From the NCBI RefSeq assembly GCF_041378895.1, contig NZ_CP144212.1, forward strand, positions 1,783,501 through 1,847,500: DNA of 64,000 nt, written 5' to 3'. Made by a program: the position numbers and the translations under genes. Shown in pieces: positions 1 to 6,934 of the stretch. The stretch is from Dechloromonas sp. ZY10 (GTDB lineage Bacteria > Pseudomonadota > Gammaproteobacteria > Burkholderiales > Rhodocyclaceae). A model generated the notes under the pieces. That model did not search any database, was not told where the DNA came from, and worked only from the letters and a program-made list of their open reading frames with translations. Within the stretch, counting starts at the first letter, position 1; every line of letters starts with the position of its first letter.

Positions 1-36
1 GGCCGGCCGCCAGAAAACGTGCTGGCGATTCTCTGA
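1..36 (+). CDS. C-terminal tail of a gene cut by the window start
   Basis: Reading from base 1, eleven codons (GRPPENVLAIL) run into a TGA at 34-36. The codon choice is GC-rich like the neighbours. The peptide is too short to name a family; a PP-N-V tail would suit a hydroxyacid dehydrogenase, but that is a guess. A second frame stays open further but reads through the palindromic repeat at 71-112, so it is less credible. Confidence 0.3.
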   Translation, partial: GRPPENVLAIL

Positions 37-70
37 GGCGATCGCGGCCTTCCGTGCCGCATTGCAACCA

Positions 71-112
71 ATTTTGCCCATTTTCACGGTCGACCGTGGC
101 AATGGGCAAAAT
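71..112. repeat. Palindromic repeat, copy 1
   Basis: The core CACGGTCGACCGTG (85-98) is flanked by perfectly symmetric arms, ATTTTGCCCATT (71-82) and AATGGGCAAAAT (101-112). Only the two base pairs next to the core fail to match. This is one of about a dozen related copies in the window. It lies in the gap between the truncated gene at the left edge and the MFS gene. Confidence 0.9.
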
Positions 113-245
113 TGTCTGGTCCTGGCGAAAGGCGCTGCTTGCGGTGAATAACCTGGCCAATCGCCGCAAAAGCTGCGGTGATTAGCAGATTCGAGCGGCT
201 GACTTCAGCATCCAAGCTCGCCGCCGCAGCGCCGGCCCTTTCGGC

Positions 246-1475
246 TCAAGCGCCGCTTTTGGCCGGCGCCCCTGCCCCGTGCATCACCACCCGCCCGACA
301 AACCAGATCGCCAGCAGGTTGGCGGTCAGCGCGACGTAGCCGACGGCGGGATAGCCGACGATGCGGCCGTCGCTGCCGGTGCTGATCAGGAAGCCGGCCA
401 GGGTCGTCGCCAGCGCCATCGCCAGCGACTGCACGGTGCCGTTGAGCGACATGAAGGTGCCGCGCAGGCGCGGCTGGGCGGCCGAGGCGATCACCGCCAT
501 CGCCGGAATCATCCGCCCCGAAATCAGCACGAAGAAGGCCGTGGTCACCACCAGCCAGGCGGCCAGCGGCCACTGCCCGGCGTGCGTCAGGACCAGCAGC
601 GGCACGCTGGCAAGCAGTGCAATCCGCCGGTACACCTCGATCTTGCCGGCGCGGTCGGCCCAGCGGCCGATCAGGCGGGCACTGACGAAGGTCGCCGCGC
701 CGCCGATCAGATACACCCAAGGAATATCGACCTGCGCAATGCCGACGTTATTGACCGCGAAAACGGTGATGTAGGGAATCACCGTGAATCCGGAAAAAAT
801 GATCAGCGCCGAGAACAGCAAGGCGCGGCGGTGGTTGGCCTCGCCGAGCACGGCAAAGCTCGCCGCCAGCGGATGCGCCGGCCGCTCGCCGGCCAGGTGG
901 GCGCGCAAATCGGGCAACCAGCGCAGGCCGGCGGCGATGAACAGCAGGCTCAGCCCGGCGATCAGCAAAAACGGCGAACGCCAGCCGAAATGATTGGCCA
1001 GCCACAGCGACAAGGGCACGCCGGCAATCGTCGATAGCGAAAAGGCGCTCGACACCACCCCGCTCGCCCGCGCCCGCCGCGCAAACGGAATCGCGTCGCC
1101 GATCATGGTGTGGATCAGCGCCCCGAGAATGCCGCCAAACACCCCGGCCAACCCGCGCGCCACCAGCAGCGCCGAATAATTCGGCGCCAGCCCGCAAGCC
1201 AGCGTCGCCAGCGCAAACAGTAGCAGGCAGGCGAGCAGCAGCCGCTTGCGCTCGAAACGGTCGACAAAGGTCGCCGCCAGCAAGCCCGAAGCCGCCGCGC
1301 TGAAACTGTAGGACGCGACCAGCAAGCCGAATTCGTGCGTACCGATGCCCAAGGTCGCCATCAGGATCGGCCCCAGCGGCATCATGATCATGAAATCCAG
1401 CACATGCCCGAACTGGATACCGGCCAGGGTCAACAAAAAAAAGCGCTCGGCGCGCTGCGGGAGTTCGATGGACAT
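246..1475 (-). CDS. MFS transporter (DHA1-like drug/metabolite exporter)
   Basis: The 409-residue protein has the hydrophobic pattern of about twelve membrane helices of the major facilitator superfamily. The loop after helix 2 reads DRFERKRLL, the family's D-R-x-x-R-K/R signature, and helix 4-5 carries the GVVSSAFSLSTIAGVPL stretch typical of DHA1 antiporters. The start is ATG at 1475. No clear Shine-Dalgarno precedes it. It should export a small molecule using the proton gradient at the inner membrane; the substrate cannot be read from the sequence. It is separated from the next MFS gene, on the same strand, by a 209-bp gap carrying a palindromic repeat, so the two need not be one operon. 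Confidence 0.85.
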   Translation of the reverse strand: MSIELPQRAERFFLLTLAGIQFGHVLDFMIMMPLGPILMATLGIGTHEFGLLVASYSFSAAASGLLAATFVDRFERKRLLLACLLLFALATLACGLAPNYSALLVARGLAGVFGGILGALIHTMIGDAIPFARRARASGVVSSAFSLSTIAGVPLSLWLANHFGWRSPFLLIAGLSLLFIAAGLRWLPDLRAHLAGERPAHPLAASFAVLGEANHRRALLFSALIIFSGFTVIPYITVFAVNNVGIAQVDIPWVYLIGGAATFVSARLIGRWADRAGKIEVYRRIALLASVPLLVLTHAGQWPLAAWLVVTTAFFVLISGRMIPAMAVIASAAQPRLRGTFMSLNGTVQSLAMALATTLAGFLISTGSDGRIVGYPAVGYVALTANLLAIWFVGRVVMHGAGAPAKSGA

Positions 1476-1615
1476 GGAATGCGACCAACAAGGGGGGCGG
1501 ACAGGATAAAGGGAATCGCGCGCCGAAGCACGCGAAAGCGGTGGTTGGATGCGCGGGCAAGAGATTGGTTCGCGGGGATGCGGGCGGGTAGCAGCCTTGG
1601 CTAAGTCGCAAGCGG

Positions 1616-1657
1616 TTTTTACCCATTTTCACGGTCGACCGTAAAAACGGGCAAAAA
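1616..1657. repeat. Palindromic repeat, copy 2
   Basis: This 42-bp element is centred on ACGGTCGACCGT (1631-1642), with arms TTTTTACCCATTTTC and an opposing AAAAACGGGCAAAAA. Three base pairs are mismatched. It sits between two minus-strand MFS genes, about 30 bp downstream of the stop of the right-hand one's neighbour region and upstream of the left-hand one. Length and symmetry equal those of copy 1. Confidence 0.9.
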
Positions 1658-1684
1658 TCGCCCGCCTCTCACCCCGCAACCCTC

Positions 1685-3106
1685 TCACCCCGCAACCCCC
1701 ATCCGCCGCTCCCGCCCTATCTGCCGCAGCAACAGCAGCGCCAGCCAGAGGATCACCGGCAGCGCGGCGGTGTTGAGCCAGGCCCAGCCGTGGCGGTCGA
1801 CCAGCGGGGCGGCGGCGAAGGTGGCGAGGGCGACGCTGGCGAAGACCAGCATGTCGTTGGTGGCCTGCAGGCTGGCACGGTGGCTGGCCGGGCAGCGTTC
1901 GACCAGGTAGCCGGTGGCGCCGATGTAGAGGAAGTTCCAGCCGATGCCGAGCAGGATCAGCGCGCCTTCAAAGTCGGCCAGGGTGCTGCCGCCGAGGGCG
2001 ACGCCGATGCTGGCGACGGTGGCGGCGCAGCCGGCAAGCATCACCGTCGGCGCGCCCCAGCGGCGGATCAGCTGGCCGGTGAAGAAGGACGGCAGGAACA
2101 TCGCGACCACGTGCCACTGGATCACCGTCGAACTGGCAGCGAAGTCGAGGCGGCTGCACAGCATGGCCAACGGGGTGGCGGTCATCAGCAGGTTCATCAG
2201 CGCGTAGCCGATTACCGCCGCCAGCACCGCCAGACGCAGGTCGCTGCGTTGGGCAAGCAAGGCGCGCAGCGGTTGCGGCGCGGCGGTGCCGGCGGCCGAG
2301 GGTTGGGCCTGTGCCGCTTTGGCCGGCAGACGCAGCCCACGCGCGAGCAAAGCGGCGAGCAGTGCCAGCCCGGCGAGCAGACCGAGGCTGGCGGCAAACT
2401 CCGGCGCCAGCAGGTGGCGGCTCCAGCGGGCCAGCGCAGGCCCGGCCAGCGCGGCGATCAGGCCGCCGCTCAGGGTCAGCGAGATCGCGGTGCTACGCAG
2501 TTCCGGCGCCACCGCGTCGGCGGCAACAAAGCGGTAATACTGGCCGACCGCACCAAAGGCGCCGATGGCGAGGCCGGCGAGCGCGAACAGCGCAAAGCTG
2601 CCGCTGGCGATGCCGAGCGCGGCCAGCGCAAAGCCGACGGCGCCGCACAGCGCGCCGCCGGCAAATACCGTGGCCGGGTTGCGCCGGACCAACAAGCGCG
2701 CCACCGGGTAGAGCGCGAACAGCGTGCCGAGGTATTGCACCGCCAGCGGCAGGCTGGCCAGCGCCGGGGTCGCCAGGCTTTTGCCGATCAGCGCCGAGGT
2801 CGCCAGCATCAGGCTGATGCAGGTCATCAACGCGGCTTGCGAGGCGGCGAGCAAGGCCAGGTTGCGCCAGGGTGAAGCCGGCAAGGCAGAGGAAGTGGCG
2901 GCAGCGCCCGCTGTTGCGCCGGGCGAGTTATCGGGCGTGGGGCCGGACTGAGGACCACGCCGGACGCCGGATTGAGGGGCAGATTGGCAGGCAGACGCCG
3001 GGGCGAGTGTCTGGCTGATTTCCTGGCCGCCGGTTTGGCTGACTGGCAATTGGGTTGAGGTAGCCGGGGCCGAGGCTACTGAGGACGAGGCAACGGGAAA
3101 CGACAT
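1685..3106 (-). CDS. MFS transporter with Ala/Ser-rich N-terminal extension
   Basis: This 473-residue protein starts with roughly 90 residues rich in Ala, Ser, Thr, Pro and Gln, followed by twelve predicted membrane helices of the MFS fold. The start was placed at the ATG at 3106 because GCAGGAGC lies 8 bases before it; a longer open frame to 3217 would run into the regulator's promoter. The gene is transcribed away from the GlxA-type regulator at 3248, the usual arrangement of an exporter or permease and its local regulator. The substrate is unknown. The low-complexity N-terminus is unusual for MFS and is probably cytoplasmic and disordered. Confidence 0.8.
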   Translation of the reverse strand: MSFPVASSSVASAPATSTQLPVSQTGGQEISQTLAPASACQSAPQSGVRRGPQSGPTPDNSPGATAGAAATSSALPASPWRNLALLAASQAALMTCISLMLATSALIGKSLATPALASLPLAVQYLGTLFALYPVARLLVRRNPATVFAGGALCGAVGFALAALGIASGSFALFALAGLAIGAFGAVGQYYRFVAADAVAPELRSTAISLTLSGGLIAALAGPALARWSRHLLAPEFAASLGLLAGLALLAALLARGLRLPAKAAQAQPSAAGTAAPQPLRALLAQRSDLRLAVLAAVIGYALMNLLMTATPLAMLCSRLDFAASSTVIQWHVVAMFLPSFFTGQLIRRWGAPTVMLAGCAATVASIGVALGGSTLADFEGALILLGIGWNFLYIGATGYLVERCPASHRASLQATNDMLVFASVALATFAAAPLVDRHGWAWLNTAALPVILWLALLLLRQIGRERRMGVAG

Positions 3107-3189
3107 GGCTTGCTCCTGCGGAGATTGGACCTTGACGATGATCGCGAAAAGCCGCAATGTCGCAAATGACGTTAATCCCACCTTTTCTG

Positions 3190-3208
3190 CCACATCGCTA
3201 CCACATCG
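3190..3208. promoter_or_regulatory. Tandem direct repeat, candidate AraC-type operator
   Basis: CCACATCG occurs at 3190-3197 and again at 3201-3208. The 11-bp spacing is one helical turn. AraC-family proteins bind tandem direct repeats, and this pair lies in the 141-bp divergent gap between the MFS gene and the GlxA-type regulator, 40 bases before the regulator's start. The assignment is an inference from spacing and position. Confidence 0.45.
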
Positions 3209-3247
3209 GCAGATCAAGCCATTTCTCCCCTCGCCGCCCGCCCCGCC

Positions 3248-4240
3248 ATGACCGCCCCTGCCCGCCTGCCGCTGCTCTTCGTCCTATACCCGCGCTTTCA
3301 ATTGCTCGACGTGGCCGGGCCGGTAGCGGCTTTCGAGGCGGCCAACGACCTCTGCCCCGGCAGTTACGGCATCGAACTGGTCAGCGAAGCTGGCGGGCCG
3401 CTCGCCAGTTCCTCCGGCTTGACGCTGGCGACCCGCGCCTGGGCGGAATTGCCGCCGCAGCCGGTGGGCGAAACCCTGCTCACCGTCGGCGGCCACGGCA
3501 TCAATGCCGCCAGCGAAGCGGCGCCGCTGCTGGCTTTTCTGCGTGCCCGCGCGGCCGGCGCCGAACGGCTGGCCAGCGTCTGTTCCGGCACATTTCTGCT
3601 GGCCGCCGCCGGCCTGCTGGAAGGCCGCACGGTCACCACCCACTGGCGGCGCAGCCAGGATTTCCGCCGCCGCTTTCCCGGCATTACGCTGGAGGCCGAC
3701 CGGATTTACCTCCGCGACGGCCGCGTCTGGTCGTCGGCCGGGATCAGCGCCGGCATCGACCTGGCGCTGGCGCTGATCGGCCACGACCTGGGCGAGCAGA
3801 TCGCCCGCCAGGTAGCGCGGCAACTGGTGGTCTATTACCGCCGGCCCGGCGGCCAGTCGCAGTATTCGGCGCTGCTGGAAATGAGCAACGCGCAGGGCCG
3901 TTTTGCCGACCTGCTCGACGCAATCCGCCAGCAGCCGCGCGCCGACTGGTCGGTCGAGGCGCTGGCCGCGCAGGCCTGCATGAGCCCGCGCCACTTCGCC
4001 CGCGCCTTCGCCAGCGAAACCGGCACCACCCCGGCCCGCGCGGTCGAACGCCTGCGCCTGGAAGCCGCAGCGGCACTGCTCGAAACCGGCACCCCGGTCC
4101 AGGTCGCCGCCGACCGCTGCGGCTTCGGCAGCGCCGAAACCCTGCGCCGCGCCTTCCGCCGCCAACACGGCCTGCCGCCCTCGGCCCTGCGCGGCAGCCT
4201 GGTCAGCGAAGCGGCATCCGGCGAACCGGCACCTGTTTGA
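3248..4240 (+). CDS. GlxA-family AraC transcriptional regulator (DJ-1/PfpI sensor domain)
   Basis: The protein has 330 residues. Residues about 8-185 form a DJ-1/PfpI-like domain, with the nucleophile-elbow-like motif VCSGTFLLAAAGLLEGR and the following TTHW, as in GlxA and FtrA. The C-terminal ~100 residues hold two helix-turn-helix motifs of AraC type (LAAQACMSPRHFARAFASET and VAADRCGFGSAETLRRAF). The amidase-like domain normally senses a ligand rather than catalysing. The gene is divergent from the MFS transporter at 1685-3106, its likely target. A tandem 8-bp repeat lies in the shared promoter region. The ligand is unknown. Confidence 0.88.
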   Translation: MTAPARLPLLFVLYPRFQLLDVAGPVAAFEAANDLCPGSYGIELVSEAGGPLASSSGLTLATRAWAELPPQPVGETLLTVGGHGINAASEAAPLLAFLRARAAGAERLASVCSGTFLLAAAGLLEGRTVTTHWRRSQDFRRRFPGITLEADRIYLRDGRVWSSAGISAGIDLALALIGHDLGEQIARQVARQLVVYYRRPGGQSQYSALLEMSNAQGRFADLLDAIRQQPRADWSVEALAAQACMSPRHFARAFASETGTTPARAVERLRLEAAAALLETGTPVQVAADRCGFGSAETLRRAFRRQHGLPPSALRGSLVSEAASGEPAPV

Positions 4241-4576
4241 GGAAAAACCGGGCAAATCGCGGGTTGACCGTGAAAATTGTGAAGTTTTGGGGGTAACCCA
4301 GCTACCCCCCTCGCTGGAAGGAAATTGTGGTCCGCAGCAGAGACGCGAGCAGGCAAAAATCGACCAGAAGTGGCTACGGCTCAAGGGAACCGAAAGCAAC
4401 CGTATAATTCCATTGGCACGTTTGCGTGCTTGCAGGGTTTAACCGGATATTTAGCACTGTTTATGGATACAGTGCCACCACGAAGAACGAGACGGCAAGG
4501 GGGATTACAGGCATGAACCGCAGCAATATAGATCTCACGCAGGCGACAAACCCTGCAAAATTGATGTTCATTTCAC
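4241..4576. other. Non-coding stretch left of the cassette array
   Basis: No convincing gene was found here. It contains a decayed palindromic-repeat half (GGTTGACCGTGAAAA from 4262), a hairpin GGGGGTA/TACCCCC (4289-4309), a TATAAT at 4403-4408 without a good -35, and a 10-bp inverted pair TGCAGGGTTT (4431-4440) and AAACCCTGCA (4548-4557). GTTTAAC at 4437-4443 fits the RYYYAAC consensus of an attC R'' box, so the right half could be a long attC or a relic attI. No integrase gene is visible in either direction. Confidence 0.5.
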
Positions 4577-4577
4577 G

Positions 4578-5129
4578 TTATGCCCCAAGGACACCAAGGA
4601 GAGCAGCTTGACGCCCGTTACCCAGAAAGTAAATGTCGCATGTGAGCTTCTCGAATGTGCTCTACGTCTGTACTACGAGGAGGGTTCAGACTTTGCGGCA
4701 CTCCACTTAGCAGGTGCTGCCGAAGAGCTTCTGGGAATGCAGGTCGAAAGGATCGGCGGGAAATCCGAGTTCTCCGCGCTAAAAGATGGTGCTTTACGCA
4801 TTTCGCCAGCTATTCGAGATGCGTACTTCAACGGGAAAGGTAATACGCCAACTAAGAAGACCATGGCAAAGGCAATCAACCACGCGAAGAACGCAACGAA
4901 GCACATGGATCCGTCCGATGTTGACTACGTAGCGTTTAATGCTCGCGCTGAAGCTCGCAAAATTCTCGAACGGGCAGTACATAACTTCCAAGAGGTCTAC
5001 TCTGAAATGATTGAAGTTGAAATTAAGGAAACGGAGTTGATCCGCCGCTTCTTGCTTAGTCATGGGGCATAACCCTGCGGTCCACCGGACGCTGCGCGAT
5101 AAAGCCGCGCAGCGCCGGTGACCTCCACG
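4578..5129 (+). mobile_element. Integron gene cassette 1
   Basis: The cassette begins after the G of GTTATGCCCC (4577-4586) and ends at the G of GTTGAGC (5129). Its attC R'' side, GGGGCATAAC (5064-5073), is an exact 10-base reverse complement of the cassette's own first bases, as expected when a circular cassette's attC is split by integration. It holds one gene, a very short leader and an attC hairpin. GC is visibly lower than in the flanking chromosome. These are the hallmarks of an integron cassette; the boundaries are read directly from the sequence. Confidence 0.85.
4608..5072 (+). CDS. Cassette-encoded all-helical protein, probable HEPN-like
   Basis: The protein has 154 residues. The start is TTG at 4608, preceded by a strong AAGGAG (4596-4601). 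The stop overlaps the attC R'' box, normal for a tightly packed cassette. Predicted content is entirely helical. The N-terminal helix pair contains FAALHLAGAAEELLG, and a later segment reads KNATKHMD, a Lys/Arg-Asn-x-x-x-His arrangement like the R-x4-6-H motif of HEPN domains. HEPN proteins are often ribonuclease toxins or defence effectors. Base composition differs from the host. I recognise no named family with certainty; HEPN membership is an inference from the motif and helical pattern. Confidence 0.7.
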   Translation: MTPVTQKVNVACELLECALRLYYEEGSDFAALHLAGAAEELLGMQVERIGGKSEFSALKDGALRISPAIRDAYFNGKGNTPTKKTMAKAINHAKNATKHMDPSDVDYVAFNARAEARKILERAVHNFQEVYSEMIEVEIKETELIRRFLLSHGA

Positions 5130-5135
5130 TTGAGC
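5064..5135 (+). repeat. attC site of cassette 1
   Basis: R'' is GCATAAC (5067-5073) and R' is GTTGAGC (5129-5135), matching GTTRRRY. Between them CACCGG-A-CGCTGCGCG (5083-5098) pairs with CGCGCAGCG-CCGGTG (5105-5119), leaving one unpaired A on one strand. That extrahelical base is the mark integrases use to choose the bottom strand. The loop is ATAAAGC. Size and architecture fit short attC sites. Confidence 0.85.
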
Positions 5136-5849
5136 CTCATCGTGACGTCACACAAGACCCCTCAAGAATTTGTCGGCCCAAGCAAAGATGGATTCGAGCG
5201 TGACCCGTTTGGGTACGGTGCACTCGCATGGCACAAGTGGGCTATGGCACAAAACCTCGCCGGCTACTTTGTCGATTTAGAAGCTGGGCCAATCGAGGAG
5301 GATTTGAAGTCCCCTGTACTTTGGCTGTCTCATGCGCACGCAATGTCTGAAGCTGCTCGCGTATTGCTACAAGGGGCACCCAATCTTGAGGTAATGCCTG
5401 AAAGCATCCGTGGAGCTTGCCACTGTCAATATCACGCCGTCGCGCTAATGCTTGTTGGCTACAGCCTCGAAATCTGTCTCAAGGCCATGCTCATTATTAA
5501 GAATGGCATTACTGCTTACCAAGCAGAAGAGAAGAGGCATCGCCACCATAACCTCGGCAAGTTGGCTAGCTTTGTTCCTGGCTTGACCGATAAAGATCAG
5601 GCAACGTTGCAAGTACTCTCTCATTTCGTGCGTTGGGCAGGTCGCTATCCTGATCCCGGGTTTGGAAATCTTAGCCAAGCGGAGGAGATATTCACTCTCT
5701 CTGAAGGAAACCAAGTCAGCGCGAAGGAACTTTTTACGCTGGCCGCCAAAATCATGGCCTATTCCAATAACGTAGTTGCGGAGGCCTTGCCATGAGGCCG
5801 AACCTATCGCTCCGCCGGACCTTGCGCGAAAAGCCGCGCAAGGTCCGTG
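5130..5849 (+). mobile_element. Integron gene cassette 2
   Basis: It runs from the T after G5129 to the G of GTTAGAA (5849). Its first bases GTTGAGCCTC should pair with its own attC end; the observed GAGGCCGAAC (5794-5803) matches the expected complement at 8 of 10 positions. It contains one gene in the same direction as cassette 1. Immediately after the attC the sequence returns to chromosome-like composition with a palindromic repeat, so this is the last cassette. Confidence 0.8.
5142..5795 (+). CDS. Cassette-encoded protein, probable HEPN-like
   Basis: About 217 residues. The start is uncertain. A GTG at 5118 lies inside the neighbouring attC, a TTG at 5130 is exactly the first codon of the cassette, and the GTG at 5142 is the first GTG or ATG wholly inside it; no Shine-Dalgarno helps. 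The middle of the protein has HAVALMLVGYSLEICLKAML, then a His-rich loop HRHHNLGKLA, and later HFVRWAGRYP. The order (amphipathic helix with GYSLE-x-x-LKA, H-x-L, then WAGRYP) recalls HEPN-like proteins found in toxin and defence loci. The stop codon abuts the attC. Function is inferred only from that resemblance. Confidence 0.65.
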   Translation: MTSHKTPQEFVGPSKDGFERDPFGYGALAWHKWAMAQNLAGYFVDLEAGPIEEDLKSPVLWLSHAHAMSEAARVLLQGAPNLEVMPESIRGACHCQYHAVALMLVGYSLEICLKAMLIIKNGITAYQAEEKRHRHHNLGKLASFVPGLTDKDQATLQVLSHFVRWAGRYPDPGFGNLSQAEEIFTLSEGNQVSAKELFTLAAKIMAYSNNVVAEALP

Positions 5850-5855
5850 TTAGAA
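5794..5855 (+). repeat. attC site of cassette 2
   Basis: R'' is GCCGAAC (5797-5803) and R' is GTTAGAA (5849-5855). The stem CGGACCTTGCGCG pairs perfectly with CGCGCAAGGTCCG around loop AAAAGC. Stem ends and loop closely resemble the attC of cassette 1 (shared GCGCG-loop-CGCGC), so the two sites probably belong to one integron lineage. Here the extrahelical base is less clear. Confidence 0.78.
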
Positions 5856-5911
5856 GTCTTAATCGGCAGCCGCAAAAAATTCCCCACCCGTTCTACAAAC
5901 CCCCCGTTTTT

Positions 5912-5924
5912 CACGGTCGACCGT
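5912..5924. repeat. Palindromic repeat, copy 3
   Basis: The core is CACGGTCGACCGT, preceded by CGTTTTT and followed by AACC, so the arms are mostly decayed. It lies 22 bases downstream of the stop of the HPP gene (minus strand) and close to the end of the last integron cassette. Confidence 0.8.
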
Positions 5925-5945
5925 AACCAAAGACCTTTTCCCCCT

Positions 5946-6503
5946 TCAAAACCAAATCTCCGGATACCGCCGCGAGCGGGCCAGGTTGTTGAACAGCAGT
6001 GCGACCAGCAGCATTACCAGCGGGCCGACGGTGGCCGGGAGCAGGACGTACCAGAAGCCGAGGCGGTGGATTTCGGCCGAGCCGGTGACGGCGATCAGGG
6101 CGGTGGCGCCGCCGGGCGGGTGCAGGGTACGCGTCAGGTGCATCAGCGCGATGGCGGTGGCGACCGCCAGGGCTGCCGCCAGCCACGGTAGCGCCGCCAG
6201 CAGTTGCCAGCAGAGCACGCCGACCAGGGCCGACAGCATGTGGCCGCCAACCAGGTTGCGCGGCTGCGCCAACGGGCTGCGCACGGCGCCGAACAAGAGC
6301 ACCGCCGAAGCGCCGAAGGAGCCGAGCAGCAGCACCCGGTCGGCCTCGGCAAAAAAGCTGTCGATCAGCCAGGCGAGCAGGCCGACGCCGACCAGGGCGC
6401 CGAGCCAGGAGAGGAAAACCTCCTCGTTGCTGACCCGTGGCGGGCTGCCGCGCGTGGTGCCGCGCATTTTTTTCCAGTAGTCCGACCAGCGGCGTTCCAG
6501 CAT
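5946..6503 (-). CDS. HPP family membrane protein
   Basis: The protein has 185 residues, with a short cytoplasmic N-terminus followed by four to five hydrophobic helices. The motif LHPPGGATAL, for which the HPP family is named, lies about two thirds along, and RSPLAQPRNLVGGHM is the family's second conserved loop. HPP proteins have been linked to nitrite transport in plastids and cyanobacteria; the bacterial role is less clear. The start at 6503 is fixed by overlap with the upstream stop (TGATG), which couples it to the small gene 6503-6730. A longer reading to 6896 would overlap that gene and is rejected. Confidence 0.85.
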   Translation of the reverse strand: MLERRWSDYWKKMRGTTRGSPPRVSNEEVFLSWLGALVGVGLLAWLIDSFFAEADRVLLLGSFGASAVLLFGAVRSPLAQPRNLVGGHMLSALVGVLCWQLLAALPWLAAALAVATAIALMHLTRTLHPPGGATALIAVTGSAEIHRLGFWYVLLPATVGPLVMLLVALLFNNLARSRRYPEIWF

Positions 6504-6730
6504 CAGGCTACCTCGTCGGCTTCGCCACGCTGTTCGGCGCGCAACCGGGCCACGGCATGGCGCCAGGCCAGGTGGTAGATGGTGCGGAAATCCTCGGTCG
6601 AAATGTCGATATAGCCGGGAATCTGGGTCAGCGCGTCGAGGATGTCCTCGTCGGTCAGTTCCAGTTCGGCCGGCTCGGCACAGCCGGCGCCAACGGCATC
6701 GGCAGCGGATGAGGTGGAGTGCGGGTTCAT
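6503..6730 (-). CDS. Small conserved acidic protein upstream of the HPP gene
   Basis: This 75-residue soluble protein starts at the ATG at 6730, behind AGGAGAACCG. It has an acidic, disordered N-terminus, followed by ELTDEDILDALTQIPGYIDISTEDFRTIYHLAWRHA in two helical segments. Its stop overlaps the HPP start, indicating translational coupling and a joint function. I do not recognise a named domain; similar short proteins with a D-I-T/S-x-E-D-F motif are commonly placed next to HPP or CBS-domain membrane proteins, from memory rather than a search. Confidence 0.7.
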   Translation of the reverse strand: MNPHSTSSAADAVGAGCAEPAELELTDEDILDALTQIPGYIDISTEDFRTIYHLAWRHAVARLRAEQRGEADEVA

Positions 6731-6934
6731 CGGTTCTCCTGCGTGGACCGCACAGCCTAAAGAAGGCGGTGGCCGGTCGCCATCGGCCTTTGGCCGGAGG
6801 CGCATCGGTCATCGGCACTATTGGCAAAATCATGCGCGTCCGTTCCCCGGCGGGACAATCGAGCGGCTGGCCGGCCCGACAAGCTGGCGGCGGCATGGCA
6901 GAATTCCGCCTCCTGCCTTGCTCCGAGTCTGCCG

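Noticed and set aside
3284..4399. Long open frame opposite the GlxA-type regulator
   Set aside because: It is an antisense shadow produced by high GC at third codon positions; the plus-strand protein shows clear DJ-1 and AraC motifs.
4241..4577. A hidden integron integrase next to the cassettes
   Set aside because: No frame in either direction shows a tyrosine-recombinase pattern, and the stretch is too short for an intI gene of about 1 kb.
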